A stretch of DNA of 64,000 nt, from NCBI GenBank assembly GCA_016787565.1, contig JAEUUG010000004.1, forward strand, positions 389,827 to 453,826, given 5' to 3'. This stretch comes from Cyclobacteriaceae bacterium. GTDB taxonomy: Bacteria; Bacteroidota; Bacteroidia; Cytophagales; Cyclobacteriaceae. Positions 27,215 to 35,753 of the stretch are shown in pieces. Position numbers and translations under genes: made by a program. Under the pieces are notes generated by a model. That model saw only the letters and a list, made by a program, of their open reading frames with translations. It had not been told where the DNA came from and made no database searches. Position 1 is the stretch's first letter; the number at the start of each line of letters is the position of its first letter.

Positions 27215-27580
27215 ATGAACAAGGGTAGGATGATATTGAAATGGGTAGTTTTTGGTGCGCTGCTTATTGCCCTTATCGGATGGGTTACCATGATGTTGTG
27301 GAACTGGCTGGTGCCGGTTTTATTCAATGGTCCGCAGATTAATTTTGCCCAGACTCTGGGATTATTGCTGCTAACAAAAATTTTGTTCTCAAGCATGGGA
27401 GGTAAGCATCATTGCAGTCAGTGCAATCGGCCGGATGGAGAATGGAAACACAAACTATACAATCGATTTTCATCGATGACACCCGAAGAACGCGAACTCT
27501 TGAAGAACAAAATGAAAGAAAAATGGTGCCGTTATGATTCAAACACCCCGGATCAGAAATCAGGCACTTCAAACGATTGA
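27215..27580 (+). CDS. Small membrane protein downstream of sigma factor
   Basis: A 121-aa protein with one strong and one weaker membrane segment (about residues 8-37 and 44-60), then a CxxC pair at Cys67 and Cys70 (HHCSQC), and a charged helical C-terminus containing MTPEERELLKNKMKEKWC. It follows the sigma gene by 12 bases. The position suggests a regulator or sensor acting with the sigma factor; the paired cysteines could bind metal or sense redox state. I do not recognise a named family, and the classic anti-sigma HxxxCxxC zinc motif is not present. Confidence 0.8.
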   Translation: MNKGRMILKWVVFGALLIALIGWVTMMLWNWLVPVLFNGPQINFAQTLGLLLLTKILFSSMGGKHHCSQCNRPDGEWKHKLYNRFSSMTPEERELLKNKMKEKWCRYDSNTPDQKSGTSND

Positions 27581-27652
27581 GGCATCATTTCGGAAAAATT
27601 CCAGAAACATTTTATCCAAAAAGCCGAACAATTAGCCAGAAATGGCGTTGAA

Positions 27653-27698
27653 GGAAACTGTGGAAACTTTTGAAATGTAAATAGTTTCCATAGTTTTG
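27653..27698 (+). promoter_or_regulatory. Promoter with palindromic TetR operator
   Basis: TGGAAACT (27661-27668) and AGTTTCCA (27683-27690) form a perfect 8-base inverted repeat with a 14-base spacer. The spacer starts with the -33 TTTG (27669-27672), and the exact -7 element TAGTTTTG (27691-27698) begins directly after the right arm, 18 bases from the -33. A further GGAAACT half-site lies at 27653-27659. A repressor bound here would block polymerase, so this is probably the site at which the adjacent TetR protein represses itself and the efflux operon. Confidence 0.75.
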
Positions 27699-27706
27699 CG
27701 CCCGCT

Positions 27707-28339
27707 ATGGAAGAACTCGATATCAAAGAAAAGATTTTAAAAGGCGCAGAAGCGCTCTTTATGAAGTTCGGTGTGCGAAGTATTTCGATGGATGATATCG
27801 CCCGGCATTTGTCGGTTTCAAAGAAAACCCTCTATCAGCATTTTGCTGATAAGGAAGACATTGTAACCATGACCTGCATGGCGCACATGAATTATGCGAC
27901 CCGCGAATTTGAAGCTATTGCAGCAGGAGCCAAAAATGCGATTGAAGAATTGGCTGGAATTTCAGGATGCCTGAAAAAGAACATGGAGGAGATGAATCCA
28001 TCCCTGTTGTTTGACCTTCAGAAGTATCATCCGAGAGCATGGAGTGTATGGCTGGATCATAAGAACAAAGTGATTCGCGAATCGGTGATCCGAAATCTGA
28101 AGCAAGGAATTGTGGAAGGATATTTTCGCCCGGAAATTAACCCGGACATACTTGCTGTAATGCGTATGGAGTTGGTGCAGTTGGCATTTAATGAGCAGGT
28201 ATTCCCGAACGACCAATTCAAGTTCACCGAGGTGCAAATGCAAATCTTCGATCATTTTGTACATGGAATTGTGACCGAAAAAGGAAGAAAGTTATACCTG
28301 AAGTATAAAGAAGAAAATTATCAACCCTCAATTCAATAA
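27707..28339 (+). CDS. TetR-family repressor of the efflux operon
   Basis: A 210-aa regulator. The N-terminal helix-turn-helix is clear (AEALFMKFGVRSISMDDIARHLSVSKKTLYQHFADKEDIV, about residues 14-52), and the rest is an all-helical ligand-binding domain. Its gene heads a four-gene operon with the outer-membrane, adaptor and pump proteins of an RND system, with only three bases to the next gene, so local control of efflux in response to a bound compound is likely. The predicted transcription start lies only about two bases before the ATG. Confidence 0.93.
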   Translation: MEELDIKEKILKGAEALFMKFGVRSISMDDIARHLSVSKKTLYQHFADKEDIVTMTCMAHMNYATREFEAIAAGAKNAIEELAGISGCLKKNMEEMNPSLLFDLQKYHPRAWSVWLDHKNKVIRESVIRNLKQGIVEGYFRPEINPDILAVMRMELVQLAFNEQVFPNDQFKFTEVQMQIFDHFVHGIVTEKGRKLYLKYKEENYQPSIQ

Positions 28340-28342
28340 ACC

Positions 28343-29713
28343 ATGAAATCCGTTTTTAGAGTATCCTTATCCCTTGCGATGGTTGTGATGCTTTCTGCAG
28401 TTGAAACGAATGGCCAGCAACAAGCAGCGCGTTCCTTTTCATTGCAGGATTGCATTGATTATGCCATGGAAAATAACCCAAATTTAAAGAATGCCCGTGC
28501 GGCAATAACTTCCTCCGAAGCAAAGGTGGGTGAAATCATAGCAACCGGGCTCCCCCAGATTAATGCTTCTGCTGATTTGGGCGATAACTATGTTATTCCA
28601 ACATCTTTCCTACCTGCTCGGGCATTTGATCCATCGGCACCGGAGGGTCAGCTTATTGGTGTGAAATTCGGCACGAAATACACCGGACGCGCGTCATTGA
28701 ATCTTGAGCAAATGATCTTTAACGGTTCATACTTTGTCGGGCTAAAAGCCAGCAAGACCTACACGGAATTGTCGCGGAAGGATTTGATCAGTACAGAGAC
28801 AGATGTAGTAGGAGCTATTAAGAAGGCATACTACTCTGTTTTGGTGAGTAAGGAACGCGCTGAACTGGTGGATAAAAATTACCAGCGTTTGGATTCTTTA
28901 CTGAAACAAACAAGAGCACAATACGAAAGTGGTTTTGCCGAAAAGATTGATGTTAATCGCGTGCAGGTTCAGTTCAACAATATCCTGAATGCACGGAACA
29001 ACGCAGCCGTAGGGCTAGAGGTAAGTTATAATTTACTGAAATTTCAAATGGGACTCCCTGTTCGGGAATCCATTTCGTTAAGTGATAACCTGGAGAGCAT
29101 CAAGTTTCAGGTGCTGGACGAGGGATTCAAAAATAATTTCCAGTATTCCAATCGCATTGAGTACAACATACTTGAGATCAATCATCAGTTAGTTGAATTG
29201 GATATTAAAAATACACGCTCCCAATATCTTCCTTCGATTGATCTCTATGGAAACTACGGCTCCAGCTACGGAACCGGATCGTTTGATAACCTGATTTCTT
29301 TTGGTGCAAACTGGCGTGCTTTCGGAACAGTTGGCCTTCGGGCAAACATGCCGATATTTGATGGACTCCGGAAAAGTAAAGTTGTTCAACAGAAAAAAGC
29401 TCAACTCCTCCAAATTGAAAATTCAATTGAGTTGACCAAGAACCAGATTGATCTTGAGCAACAACAAGCCACACTCACTTTTCAAAGCCATGTTGAAACC
29501 TTGCGTACGCAGCGTGAGAATATGGAACTCTCAAAAGAGGTATATGATGTAACAGTTATCAAGTACCAACAGGGTGTTGGTTCCAACATTGAAGTGATTG
29601 ATGCCGATGCGGCTTACAAGGAAGCGCAAACCAACTACTTCGCTGCTTTATATGATACACTGATTGCATCAGTTGATCTTGAAAAATCGTATGGTAAACT
29701 TTTAACGAAATAA
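28343..29713 (+). CDS. TolC-family outer-membrane efflux protein
   Basis: A 456-aa protein with a signal peptide (MKSVFRVSLSLAMVVMLSAVETNG) followed by two internally repeated OEP domains of long helices; the typical opening (FSLQDCIDYAMENNPNLKNARAAI) and the second-repeat equivalent (KYQQGVGSNIEVIDADAAYKEAQTNY) are visible. It forms a trimeric channel-tunnel in the outer membrane for the pump encoded two genes on. It starts three bases after tetR and ends two bases before the adaptor gene. Confidence 0.95.
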   Translation: MKSVFRVSLSLAMVVMLSAVETNGQQQAARSFSLQDCIDYAMENNPNLKNARAAITSSEAKVGEIIATGLPQINASADLGDNYVIPTSFLPARAFDPSAPEGQLIGVKFGTKYTGRASLNLEQMIFNGSYFVGLKASKTYTELSRKDLISTETDVVGAIKKAYYSVLVSKERAELVDKNYQRLDSLLKQTRAQYESGFAEKIDVNRVQVQFNNILNARNNAAVGLEVSYNLLKFQMGLPVRESISLSDNLESIKFQVLDEGFKNNFQYSNRIEYNILEINHQLVELDIKNTRSQYLPSIDLYGNYGSSYGTGSFDNLISFGANWRAFGTVGLRANMPIFDGLRKSKVVQQKKAQLLQIENSIELTKNQIDLEQQQATLTFQSHVETLRTQRENMELSKEVYDVTVIKYQQGVGSNIEVIDADAAYKEAQTNYFAALYDTLIASVDLEKSYGKLLTK

Positions 29714-29715
29714 CT

Positions 29716-30894
29716 ATGAAACCCCATTCATTCATGAACTATAAATATTTACTCATTGTATTTGCAATCCTGATTGGTTGCAGTAAGCCGGTTAGTGATG
29801 TGGAGTCCAAGAAAAAAGATCTGGAAGCCGCTAAACTTGAAAAAGTTTCCCTGGAAGCGAAAATAGCTTCACTCGAAAAAGAGATACATGCTGCTGACCC
29901 TACGTTTTTGGCCAACCGTAATGCCGTGCTCATTGCTGCACAGCCGGTTACGAAAAAGGGATTTGAGCACTTTGTTGATATGCGCGGCTCAGTACAGTCC
30001 CGGAAAAATGTTTCGCTCAGCACACAAGTTGGCGGAACGATTCAACGTGTTTACGTTAAAGAAGGTCAGCGCGTAACAAAAGGTCAGGCGCTCGTTGTGC
30101 TGGATGCTGAAATCCTGCGCAGTTCATTATCTGAGCTTAAAACCCAAATCGAATTAGCAACCATTACATTCGAAAAACAGGAGCGTTTGTGGAACCAAAA
30201 AATTGGTTCTGAAATGCAATACCTGCAAGCCAAGAATCAGAAGGAATCGCTGGAGAAGCGATTGGCGGTAACACAAGCGCAACTTGATCAGCTAACCTTA
30301 AAAGCTCCATTTACCGGAACAATTGATATGGTTGATGCCCTGGAGGGTGAAATGGCTTCACCCGGAAAGCCGTTGGTGCGCATGGTAAATGCAGATGAGA
30401 TGTATGTGAATGCAGATGTTTCAGAAGAATTTATCGGCAAGTTTAAAGCGGGCGATCCTGCTGAAATTTTTATTCCAGCGTTGGACAAGAAAGTCAGGAC
30501 TACAATTTCTGCAGTGGGCCAAGTAATTAATCCAGAGAACAGAACATTTGTGGTAGAGCTTTCACTTCCCGCTGGTTTAACGGTTAAACCCAATCAGGTT
30601 ACCATAGTGAAACTGCGTGATTATGTAAATGCAGAAGTGTACGCTGTTCCAACCCGAATTATTCAGCGTGACAAATCAGGTCATTTTGTTTTTGCAGTTG
30701 AAAACAAGGGAAATGTTTCGGTGGCCAGGAAGATTTATATCAAAGCGGGTGCATCGTACAACAGTGTAACAGAAATACTCGAAGGGCTCACCGGCTCGGA
30801 AGTTGTGATTTTCGAGGGCTTTCGGGAAGTTACTGAAGGTGCTGAGGTGAATATTGCCGCTAAGACTGGTCAGGATGTTGCGCAGAAACAATAA
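29716..30894 (+). CDS. RND efflux periplasmic adaptor (membrane fusion) lipoprotein
   Basis: A 392-aa membrane-fusion protein. The N-terminal lipobox (FAILIGCSK) makes it an inner-membrane lipoprotein. A coiled-coil stretch (VESKKKDLEAAKLEKVSLEAKIASLEKE) unusually precedes the first barrel-sandwich half (GTIQRVYVKEGQRVTKGQALVVLD), then the hairpin helices, the second lipoyl half (LKAPFTGTIDMVDALEGEMASPGKPL) and beta-barrel domain. It links the RND pump to TolC. Either the ATG at 29716 or at 29734 could be the start; both keep the lipobox. Confidence 0.94.
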   Translation: MKPHSFMNYKYLLIVFAILIGCSKPVSDVESKKKDLEAAKLEKVSLEAKIASLEKEIHAADPTFLANRNAVLIAAQPVTKKGFEHFVDMRGSVQSRKNVSLSTQVGGTIQRVYVKEGQRVTKGQALVVLDAEILRSSLSELKTQIELATITFEKQERLWNQKIGSEMQYLQAKNQKESLEKRLAVTQAQLDQLTLKAPFTGTIDMVDALEGEMASPGKPLVRMVNADEMYVNADVSEEFIGKFKAGDPAEIFIPALDKKVRTTISAVGQVINPENRTFVVELSLPAGLTVKPNQVTIVKLRDYVNAEVYAVPTRIIQRDKSGHFVFAVENKGNVSVARKIYIKAGASYNSVTEILEGLTGSEVVIFEGFREVTEGAEVNIAAKTGQDVAQKQ

Positions 30895-30914
30895 CCCATT
30901 AAGCTATTACCACT

Positions 30915-33900
30915 ATGAGTGATATTAATAAAATACCGGAGGCAAATTCCTCGAAAAAAGTTGATAAAGAATTCTGGCTCACATCGTTTGCGCTAAAGAA
31001 TGGCACAATGGTGATGTTCCTCACTTTCCTGTTCATTGTTATGGGAATAATGACATATGTGTCGCTCCCAAAAGATAGTTACCCCGAAGTCAAGCAGCCG
31101 ATTGTCTATATCGGAATTCCGTACCCTGGTAATTCACCGGTGGATATGGAGAACCTGGTGACGCGACCGATTGAAAAGGAAATCAACTCCATTGCCGAAG
31201 TAGATAATATTAAGTCGACATCCGTTCAGGATTATTCCACCATCATTGTTGAATTTAATGCGGAAGTAAAAATTGAGGATGCCTTAACCAAGGTGAAGGA
31301 CGCTGTTGATAAAGCTAAGCCGGAATTGCCGGACGATCTTCCTCAGGAACCAAACGTATTTGAGATTAACTTCTCGGAGTTCCCGATCATGAACATCAAC
31401 TTGTCGGGTAACTATTCACTGGAAGAGCTTAAGAAGTATGCTGAATATCTGGAAGATGAAATTGAGAAGATATCTGAAATATCGAAAGTGGAGATTAGAG
31501 GGATTGATGATAAAGAGGTAAAGATTAAAGTCAATCCTTATGAGTTAGAGGCGCGTAAGTTAAATTTCTCAGATATTGAAAATGCGATAACGGCTGAGAA
31601 CGTGACGCTCTCCGGTGGTAATATTCTGGATGATGGTGTTCGGAGAGCCATTCGTGTTGTTGGGGAATTTTCAGACCCGAACCAGCTTCTTGATATTGTT
31701 GTGAAGCATGAGAAGGGTAATATTGTGTACCTGCGTGACATTGCAACCGTTGAGTTTGATTACATCGAAAAGCAAAGCTATGCACGGTTGAAGAAGGAGC
31801 CGGTGGTGATGGTGGATATAGTCAAGCGTAGCGGAGAGAATCTTTTGAAGGCTACAGAAAAAATAAAAGCGGTTTTGGATAAAGCACAGCAGGATGTTTT
31901 TCCGAAAGACTTAACGGTGAGCATTACAAATGATCAGTCCTCCCAAACAAAAATAATGGTGTCTAACCTCGAAAATAATATCATATCAGGTGTGATCGTG
32001 GTTGTGATCGTGTTGCTTCTGTTTATTGGTACACGCAACGCGATGTTTGTGGGTATGGCCATTCCCTTGTCGATGTTTATTACCTTCATTGTCATTTCTG
32101 CGTTAGGCATGACTATCAACATGATGGTTCTGTTTGGCTTGATCATGGCCCTTGGCATGTTGGTTGATAATGGAATTGTGGTAGTTGAAAATATTTATCG
32201 ACTGCGCACGGAAGGATATTCGATGCTGGACAGTACACGGTTAGGAGTAGGAGAGGTGGCAGTTCCGATAATATCTTCTACGGCAACAACCCTTGCTGCC
32301 TTTATTCCGCTGATGTTGTGGCCGGGGCTGATGGGACAGTTTATGAAGTACCTGCCCATCACATTGATTATTTCATTAAGTGCATCGCTGTTTGTGGCGC
32401 TGGTGATAAACCCGGTTTTCATTTCAAAGTTTATGAAACTGGAGAGTGAGAAAGTTTCAGATCACAAAGGACTTCTGCGCAATGTTGTTATCGCTATAGT
32501 AATAGGTATCATAATTCTTTTTCTTGGTGTAACCTGGCTGGGTAACCTGTTAATATTCTTTGGAATCCTTACCGTGATAAATGTGTATGCATTGGTACCC
32601 CTCTCCAGGAGATTTCAGGCAAGCTTTTTACCGTGGCTGGAAGGTCATTATGAGCGCACCATCAAGTTTGCGCTCCGGGGTATTACGCCTATACTTATTT
32701 TTTCAGGCACTTTCTTCCTTTTGATTCTATCATTTGTTTTAATGGGGATTTTCCCTCCCAAAGTTCTCTTCTTTCCGGAGAATGTTCCAAAATACGTCAA
32801 CGTGTTCATTGAATTCCCGGTAGGCGGGGATATTGAAGAAACGAATGCCTTCACGAGGGAAATTGAAAATAAAGTTCTGGATATCATAAAGCCATACGAA
32901 AAGGCGGTAGAGTCTGTGGTGGCTAACGTAGGATCCGGAACAGGCGATCCGATGGATATGTCGAGCATTGGTGTGGCTGATACCCCAAACAAAGCGAGAA
33001 TCACCATTAACTTTGTCGATTTCCAGCAACGTGAAGGAATCAATACAGCCGAAGTTCTCGATAAGATTCGGGATGGTATTAGTGGGTATCCTGGAGTGGC
33101 CGTTACAGTTGATAAAAATGCAGACGGACCTCCCACAGGTAAACCCATCACGATTGAACTTATTGGTGATGATTTAGAAAGTCTTATTGCCCTTTCTGAA
33201 AAGATGCGAACGCACATCAACGAAGCTGATATTCCTGGAATTGAAAAATTAAAACTGGACATCGAGACAGGTAAACCAGAATTACTGGTTGATATCGATC
33301 GCGAAAAGGCAAGACGGTTTGGGTTATCTACCTATACAGTAGCGAATGAGGTCCGTACATCACTTTTTGGTAAGGAAGTATCGAAGTATAAAGAAGGCGA
33401 GGATGATTATAAAATACAGTTGCGTTTGGATGATAAATACCGTTATGATCTGGACGCGATCATGAATAAGAGCATTACCTTCCGCGATCAGACAACTGGA
33501 AAAATCGCTCAGGTTCCCATTTCGGCAGTTGCCAAAGCAGAGCTAAGTTCAACCTATGGATCGGTGAAGCGGAAGGATTTGAAAAGACAAATCACAATTT
33601 CATCTAACGTGTTAGGTGGTTACAATCCAACCATCATTAATAATCAGATCAAGCAAGTGCTTGAGGATTTTCAAATGCCTGTCGGGTATGAATATAAATT
33701 TGGTGGTGAGCAGGAAAAGCAGGCTGAAGAGATGGGCTTTTTGTCACAGGCGCTGATGTTTGCCGTGTTTATTATCTTTTTGATTATTGTGGCACAGTTT
33801 AACAAGCTTACTTCACCGCTTATTATCATGACTTCAGTGTTGTTTAGTACCATTGGTGTTTTTCTCGGGCTGATCATCTTTCAGATGGAGTTTGTTATCA

Positions 33901-34364
33901 TCATGACCATGATTGGTATTATTTCCCTGGCGGGTATTGTTGTAAACAATGCTATTGTGTTGCTTGATTTTGTGGAATTGAAAAAGAAACGCAAGCAGGA
34001 GGAAACAGGAACTGATCTGACCATTGAAGAAGTGACGCGTGCCATTGAAGAAGCCGGTAAGACACGTTTGCGTCCGGTGTTGCTTACAGCCATCACAACG
34101 GTACTCGGTCTTATTCCGTTGGCGGTAGGAATTAACTTTGATTTCCTGAACTTCTTTGGTTCGTATAATGGTGATTTCTATCTCGGTGGTGATAGTGTTA
34201 TTTTCTGGGGTCCTTTATCCTGGACGATCATCTTCGGATTGGTGTTCGCTACATTTCTGACGCTTGTTGTTGTGCCCGTCATGTACTTGCTCACTGAGAA
34301 AGTAATGTTCTGGATTAAATCCAAAACCGGAATAAATTTGCAGATGTCCAGTAATAATGCTTGA
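30915..34364 (+). CDS. RND-family efflux pump permease
   Basis: A 1149-aa AcrB/MexB-type inner-membrane transporter with 12 predicted membrane helices and two large periplasmic loops. The first helix region and PN1 motif (YPGNSPVDMENLVTRPIEKEI), the helix 4 proton-relay stretch (FGLIMALGMLVDNGIVVVENI, with the Asp typical of RND pumps) and the mirrored second half (MIGIISLAGIVVNNAIVLLDFVE) are visible. It lengthens the usual 1040-aa HAE family by a mid insertion (about residues 510-570). Last gene of the tetR-tolC-adaptor-pump operon, followed by a terminator. The substrate is unknown. Confidence 0.95.
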   Translation: MSDINKIPEANSSKKVDKEFWLTSFALKNGTMVMFLTFLFIVMGIMTYVSLPKDSYPEVKQPIVYIGIPYPGNSPVDMENLVTRPIEKEINSIAEVDNIKSTSVQDYSTIIVEFNAEVKIEDALTKVKDAVDKAKPELPDDLPQEPNVFEINFSEFPIMNINLSGNYSLEELKKYAEYLEDEIEKISEISKVEIRGIDDKEVKIKVNPYELEARKLNFSDIENAITAENVTLSGGNILDDGVRRAIRVVGEFSDPNQLLDIVVKHEKGNIVYLRDIATVEFDYIEKQSYARLKKEPVVMVDIVKRSGENLLKATEKIKAVLDKAQQDVFPKDLTVSITNDQSSQTKIMVSNLENNIISGVIVVVIVLLLFIGTRNAMFVGMAIPLSMFITFIVISALGMTINMMVLFGLIMALGMLVDNGIVVVENIYRLRTEGYSMLDSTRLGVGEVAVPIISSTATTLAAFIPLMLWPGLMGQFMKYLPITLIISLSASLFVALVINPVFISKFMKLESEKVSDHKGLLRNVVIAIVIGIIILFLGVTWLGNLLIFFGILTVINVYALVPLSRRFQASFLPWLEGHYERTIKFALRGITPILIFSGTFFLLILSFVLMGIFPPKVLFFPENVPKYVNVFIEFPVGGDIEETNAFTREIENKVLDIIKPYEKAVESVVANVGSGTGDPMDMSSIGVADTPNKARITINFVDFQQREGINTAEVLDKIRDGISGYPGVAVTVDKNADGPPTGKPITIELIGDDLESLIALSEKMRTHINEADIPGIEKLKLDIETGKPELLVDIDREKARRFGLSTYTVANEVRTSLFGKEVSKYKEGEDDYKIQLRLDDKYRYDLDAIMNKSITFRDQTTGKIAQVPISAVAKAELSSTYGSVKRKDLKRQITISSNVLGGYNPTIINNQIKQVLEDFQMPVGYEYKFGGEQEKQAEEMGFLSQALMFAVFIIFLIIVAQFNKLTSPLIIMTSVLFSTIGVFLGLIIFQMEFVIIMTMIGIISLAGIVVNNAIVLLDFVELKKKRKQEETGTDLTIEEVTRAIEEAGKTRLRPVLLTAITTVLGLIPLAVGINFDFLNFFGSYNGDFYLGGDSVIFWGPLSWTIIFGLVFATFLTLVVVPVMYLLTEKVMFWIKSKTGINLQMSSNNA

Positions 34365-34385
34365 GAAGCTAAACTAAAGTAATCG

Positions 34386-34417
34386 AAAAGTCGTCTTACT
34401 CCGGTAAGTCGACTTTT
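34386..34417 (+). terminator. Terminator of the efflux operon
   Basis: AAAAGTCG (34386-34393) pairs with CGACTTTT (34410-34417), and after a T-T mismatch CTTAC pairs with GTAAG around a TCCG loop. A CTTTTTA tract follows. It lies 22 bases after the pump stop codon. Confidence 0.85.
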
Positions 34418-34432
34418 CTTTTTACGGGTACT

Positions 34433-35683
34433 ATGAAACCACGCATCATGACACTTCTGATTTTTTTAGCAATTTTTTTACTTATTGACTACTATGTTTT
34501 TCAGGCAGTATTGGTTGTGAGTAAGGGTTGGTCACCAATTAGCAGGAATATGTTGCGTTATGGTTTCTGGATTCCAACCGTTTTAAGTGTTGCGGCATTA
34601 TTATGGTGGACATTCGATGATCCTTATCGGTATAGTGCAGGCTTTCGTAACTGGGTCATTACAGGTTTGGTGGCTACCTATTTTTCAAAGCTTTTTGCTG
34701 TTGCTATTTTGTTTGTTGATGATATTTATCGCGGTATAAAATGGCTCACCAATTTCTTCTATAAAGGCGCTGATGGAAACATGCAGGGCGAATCAATTTC
34801 ACGGTCTGAATTTTTATCCAAAACAGCTCTACTTGCAACAGCTGTCCCGTTCGGAACGATGGCGTATGGTATCATTTCAGGAGCACACGACTATCGAGTA
34901 AAACGGCAACTTGTTAAACTCCCCAATTTACCCAAGACATTTGAGGGCTTACGAATCGGTCACATCTCTGACATTCATTCAGGAAGTTTCTTTAACAAAA
35001 CTGCTGTTCGTGGTGGTGTAGAAATGTTGTTGAATGAAAAGCCTGATTTAATTTTCTTCACAGGCGATCTGGTGAACAACGAATCATCGGAGGTTAAAGA
35101 TTACATCGATGTGTTTAACAAAGTTAAGGCACCGCTTGGTGTCTATTCAGTAACGGGCAACCACGATTATGGTGATTATCATCCCTGGTCATCGCAAGAG
35201 GCAAAGAGGCAAAACTTTAAGGACCTGATTGAAGCACATCGCTTATTGGGATTTAATTTATTGCTGAACGAGCATCGGTTTATCGAGCAAGGTGGGGAGC
35301 GTATCGCTATCATCGGAAACGAAAATTGGGGTGGTGGAGGATTCTCGAAGTATGGAAAACTGAATCAGGCGTACTCCGGAACAGAAGAGGCAGCTACTAA
35401 ATTGTTATTATCACATGATCCAAGCCATTGGGATGCTGAAGTACGAAAGCTATATCCGGATATTGACGTGATGTTTTCCGGCCACACGCATGGATTTCAG
35501 TTTGGGGTCGAACTTGGTGATTTTAAATGGAGCCCATCGCAGTATGCATATAAACAATGGGCAGGCCTTTACCAGGAGGGTAGTCAGTATTTGTATGTGA
35601 ATCGTGGTTTCGGTTTTTTAGGTTATCCTGGAAGGATTGGCATGCCGCCAGAGCTTACTATCGTTGAATTAAAGCGGGCCTGA
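34433..35683 (+). CDS. Membrane-anchored metallophosphoesterase, copy 1
   Basis: A 416-aa protein. The N-terminal third has three membrane segments (MTLLIFLAIFLLIDYYVF, YGFWIPTVLSVAALLWW, WVITGLVATYFSKLFAVAILFV), then a polar stretch and a hydrophobic, twin-arginine-like segment (SRSEFLSKTALLATAVPFG). The catalytic domain (about 165-416) has all five calcineurin-like motifs: HISDIHSG, FTGDLVN, GNHDYG, LSHDPSHW and SGHTHGFQ. It should hydrolyse a phosphodiester or phosphomonoester, probably at the membrane; YkuE/UDP-diacylglucosamine hydrolase-like roles are possible. A close paralog follows. Confidence 0.92.
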   Translation: MKPRIMTLLIFLAIFLLIDYYVFQAVLVVSKGWSPISRNMLRYGFWIPTVLSVAALLWWTFDDPYRYSAGFRNWVITGLVATYFSKLFAVAILFVDDIYRGIKWLTNFFYKGADGNMQGESISRSEFLSKTALLATAVPFGTMAYGIISGAHDYRVKRQLVKLPNLPKTFEGLRIGHISDIHSGSFFNKTAVRGGVEMLLNEKPDLIFFTGDLVNNESSEVKDYIDVFNKVKAPLGVYSVTGNHDYGDYHPWSSQEAKRQNFKDLIEAHRLLGFNLLLNEHRFIEQGGERIAIIGNENWGGGGFSKYGKLNQAYSGTEEAATKLLLSHDPSHWDAEVRKLYPDIDVMFSGHTHGFQFGVELGDFKWSPSQYAYKQWAGLYQEGSQYLYVNRGFGFLGYPGRIGMPPELTIVELKRA

Positions 35684-35704
35684 GCTACATTTCCCACCAT
35701 GTAG

Positions 35705-35734
35705 TTTACCGAGTGATGGAACCTGCTACCTTTG
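35705..35734 (+). promoter_or_regulatory. Promoter of the second metallophosphoesterase
   Basis: TACCTTTG at 35727-35734 matches the -7 consensus exactly, and TTTA at 35705-35708 lies 18 bases upstream as a near -33. The predicted start near 35741 gives a leader of about 13 bases. This suggests the two paralogs are transcribed separately. Confidence 0.5.
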
Positions 35735-35753
35735 TATGGTTGGGTAACATGAA

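Noticed and set aside
32648..33262. A 204-codon reverse frame inside the RND pump gene
   Set aside because: Antisense to a well-defined transporter sequence; serine-rich composition is typical of such shadows.
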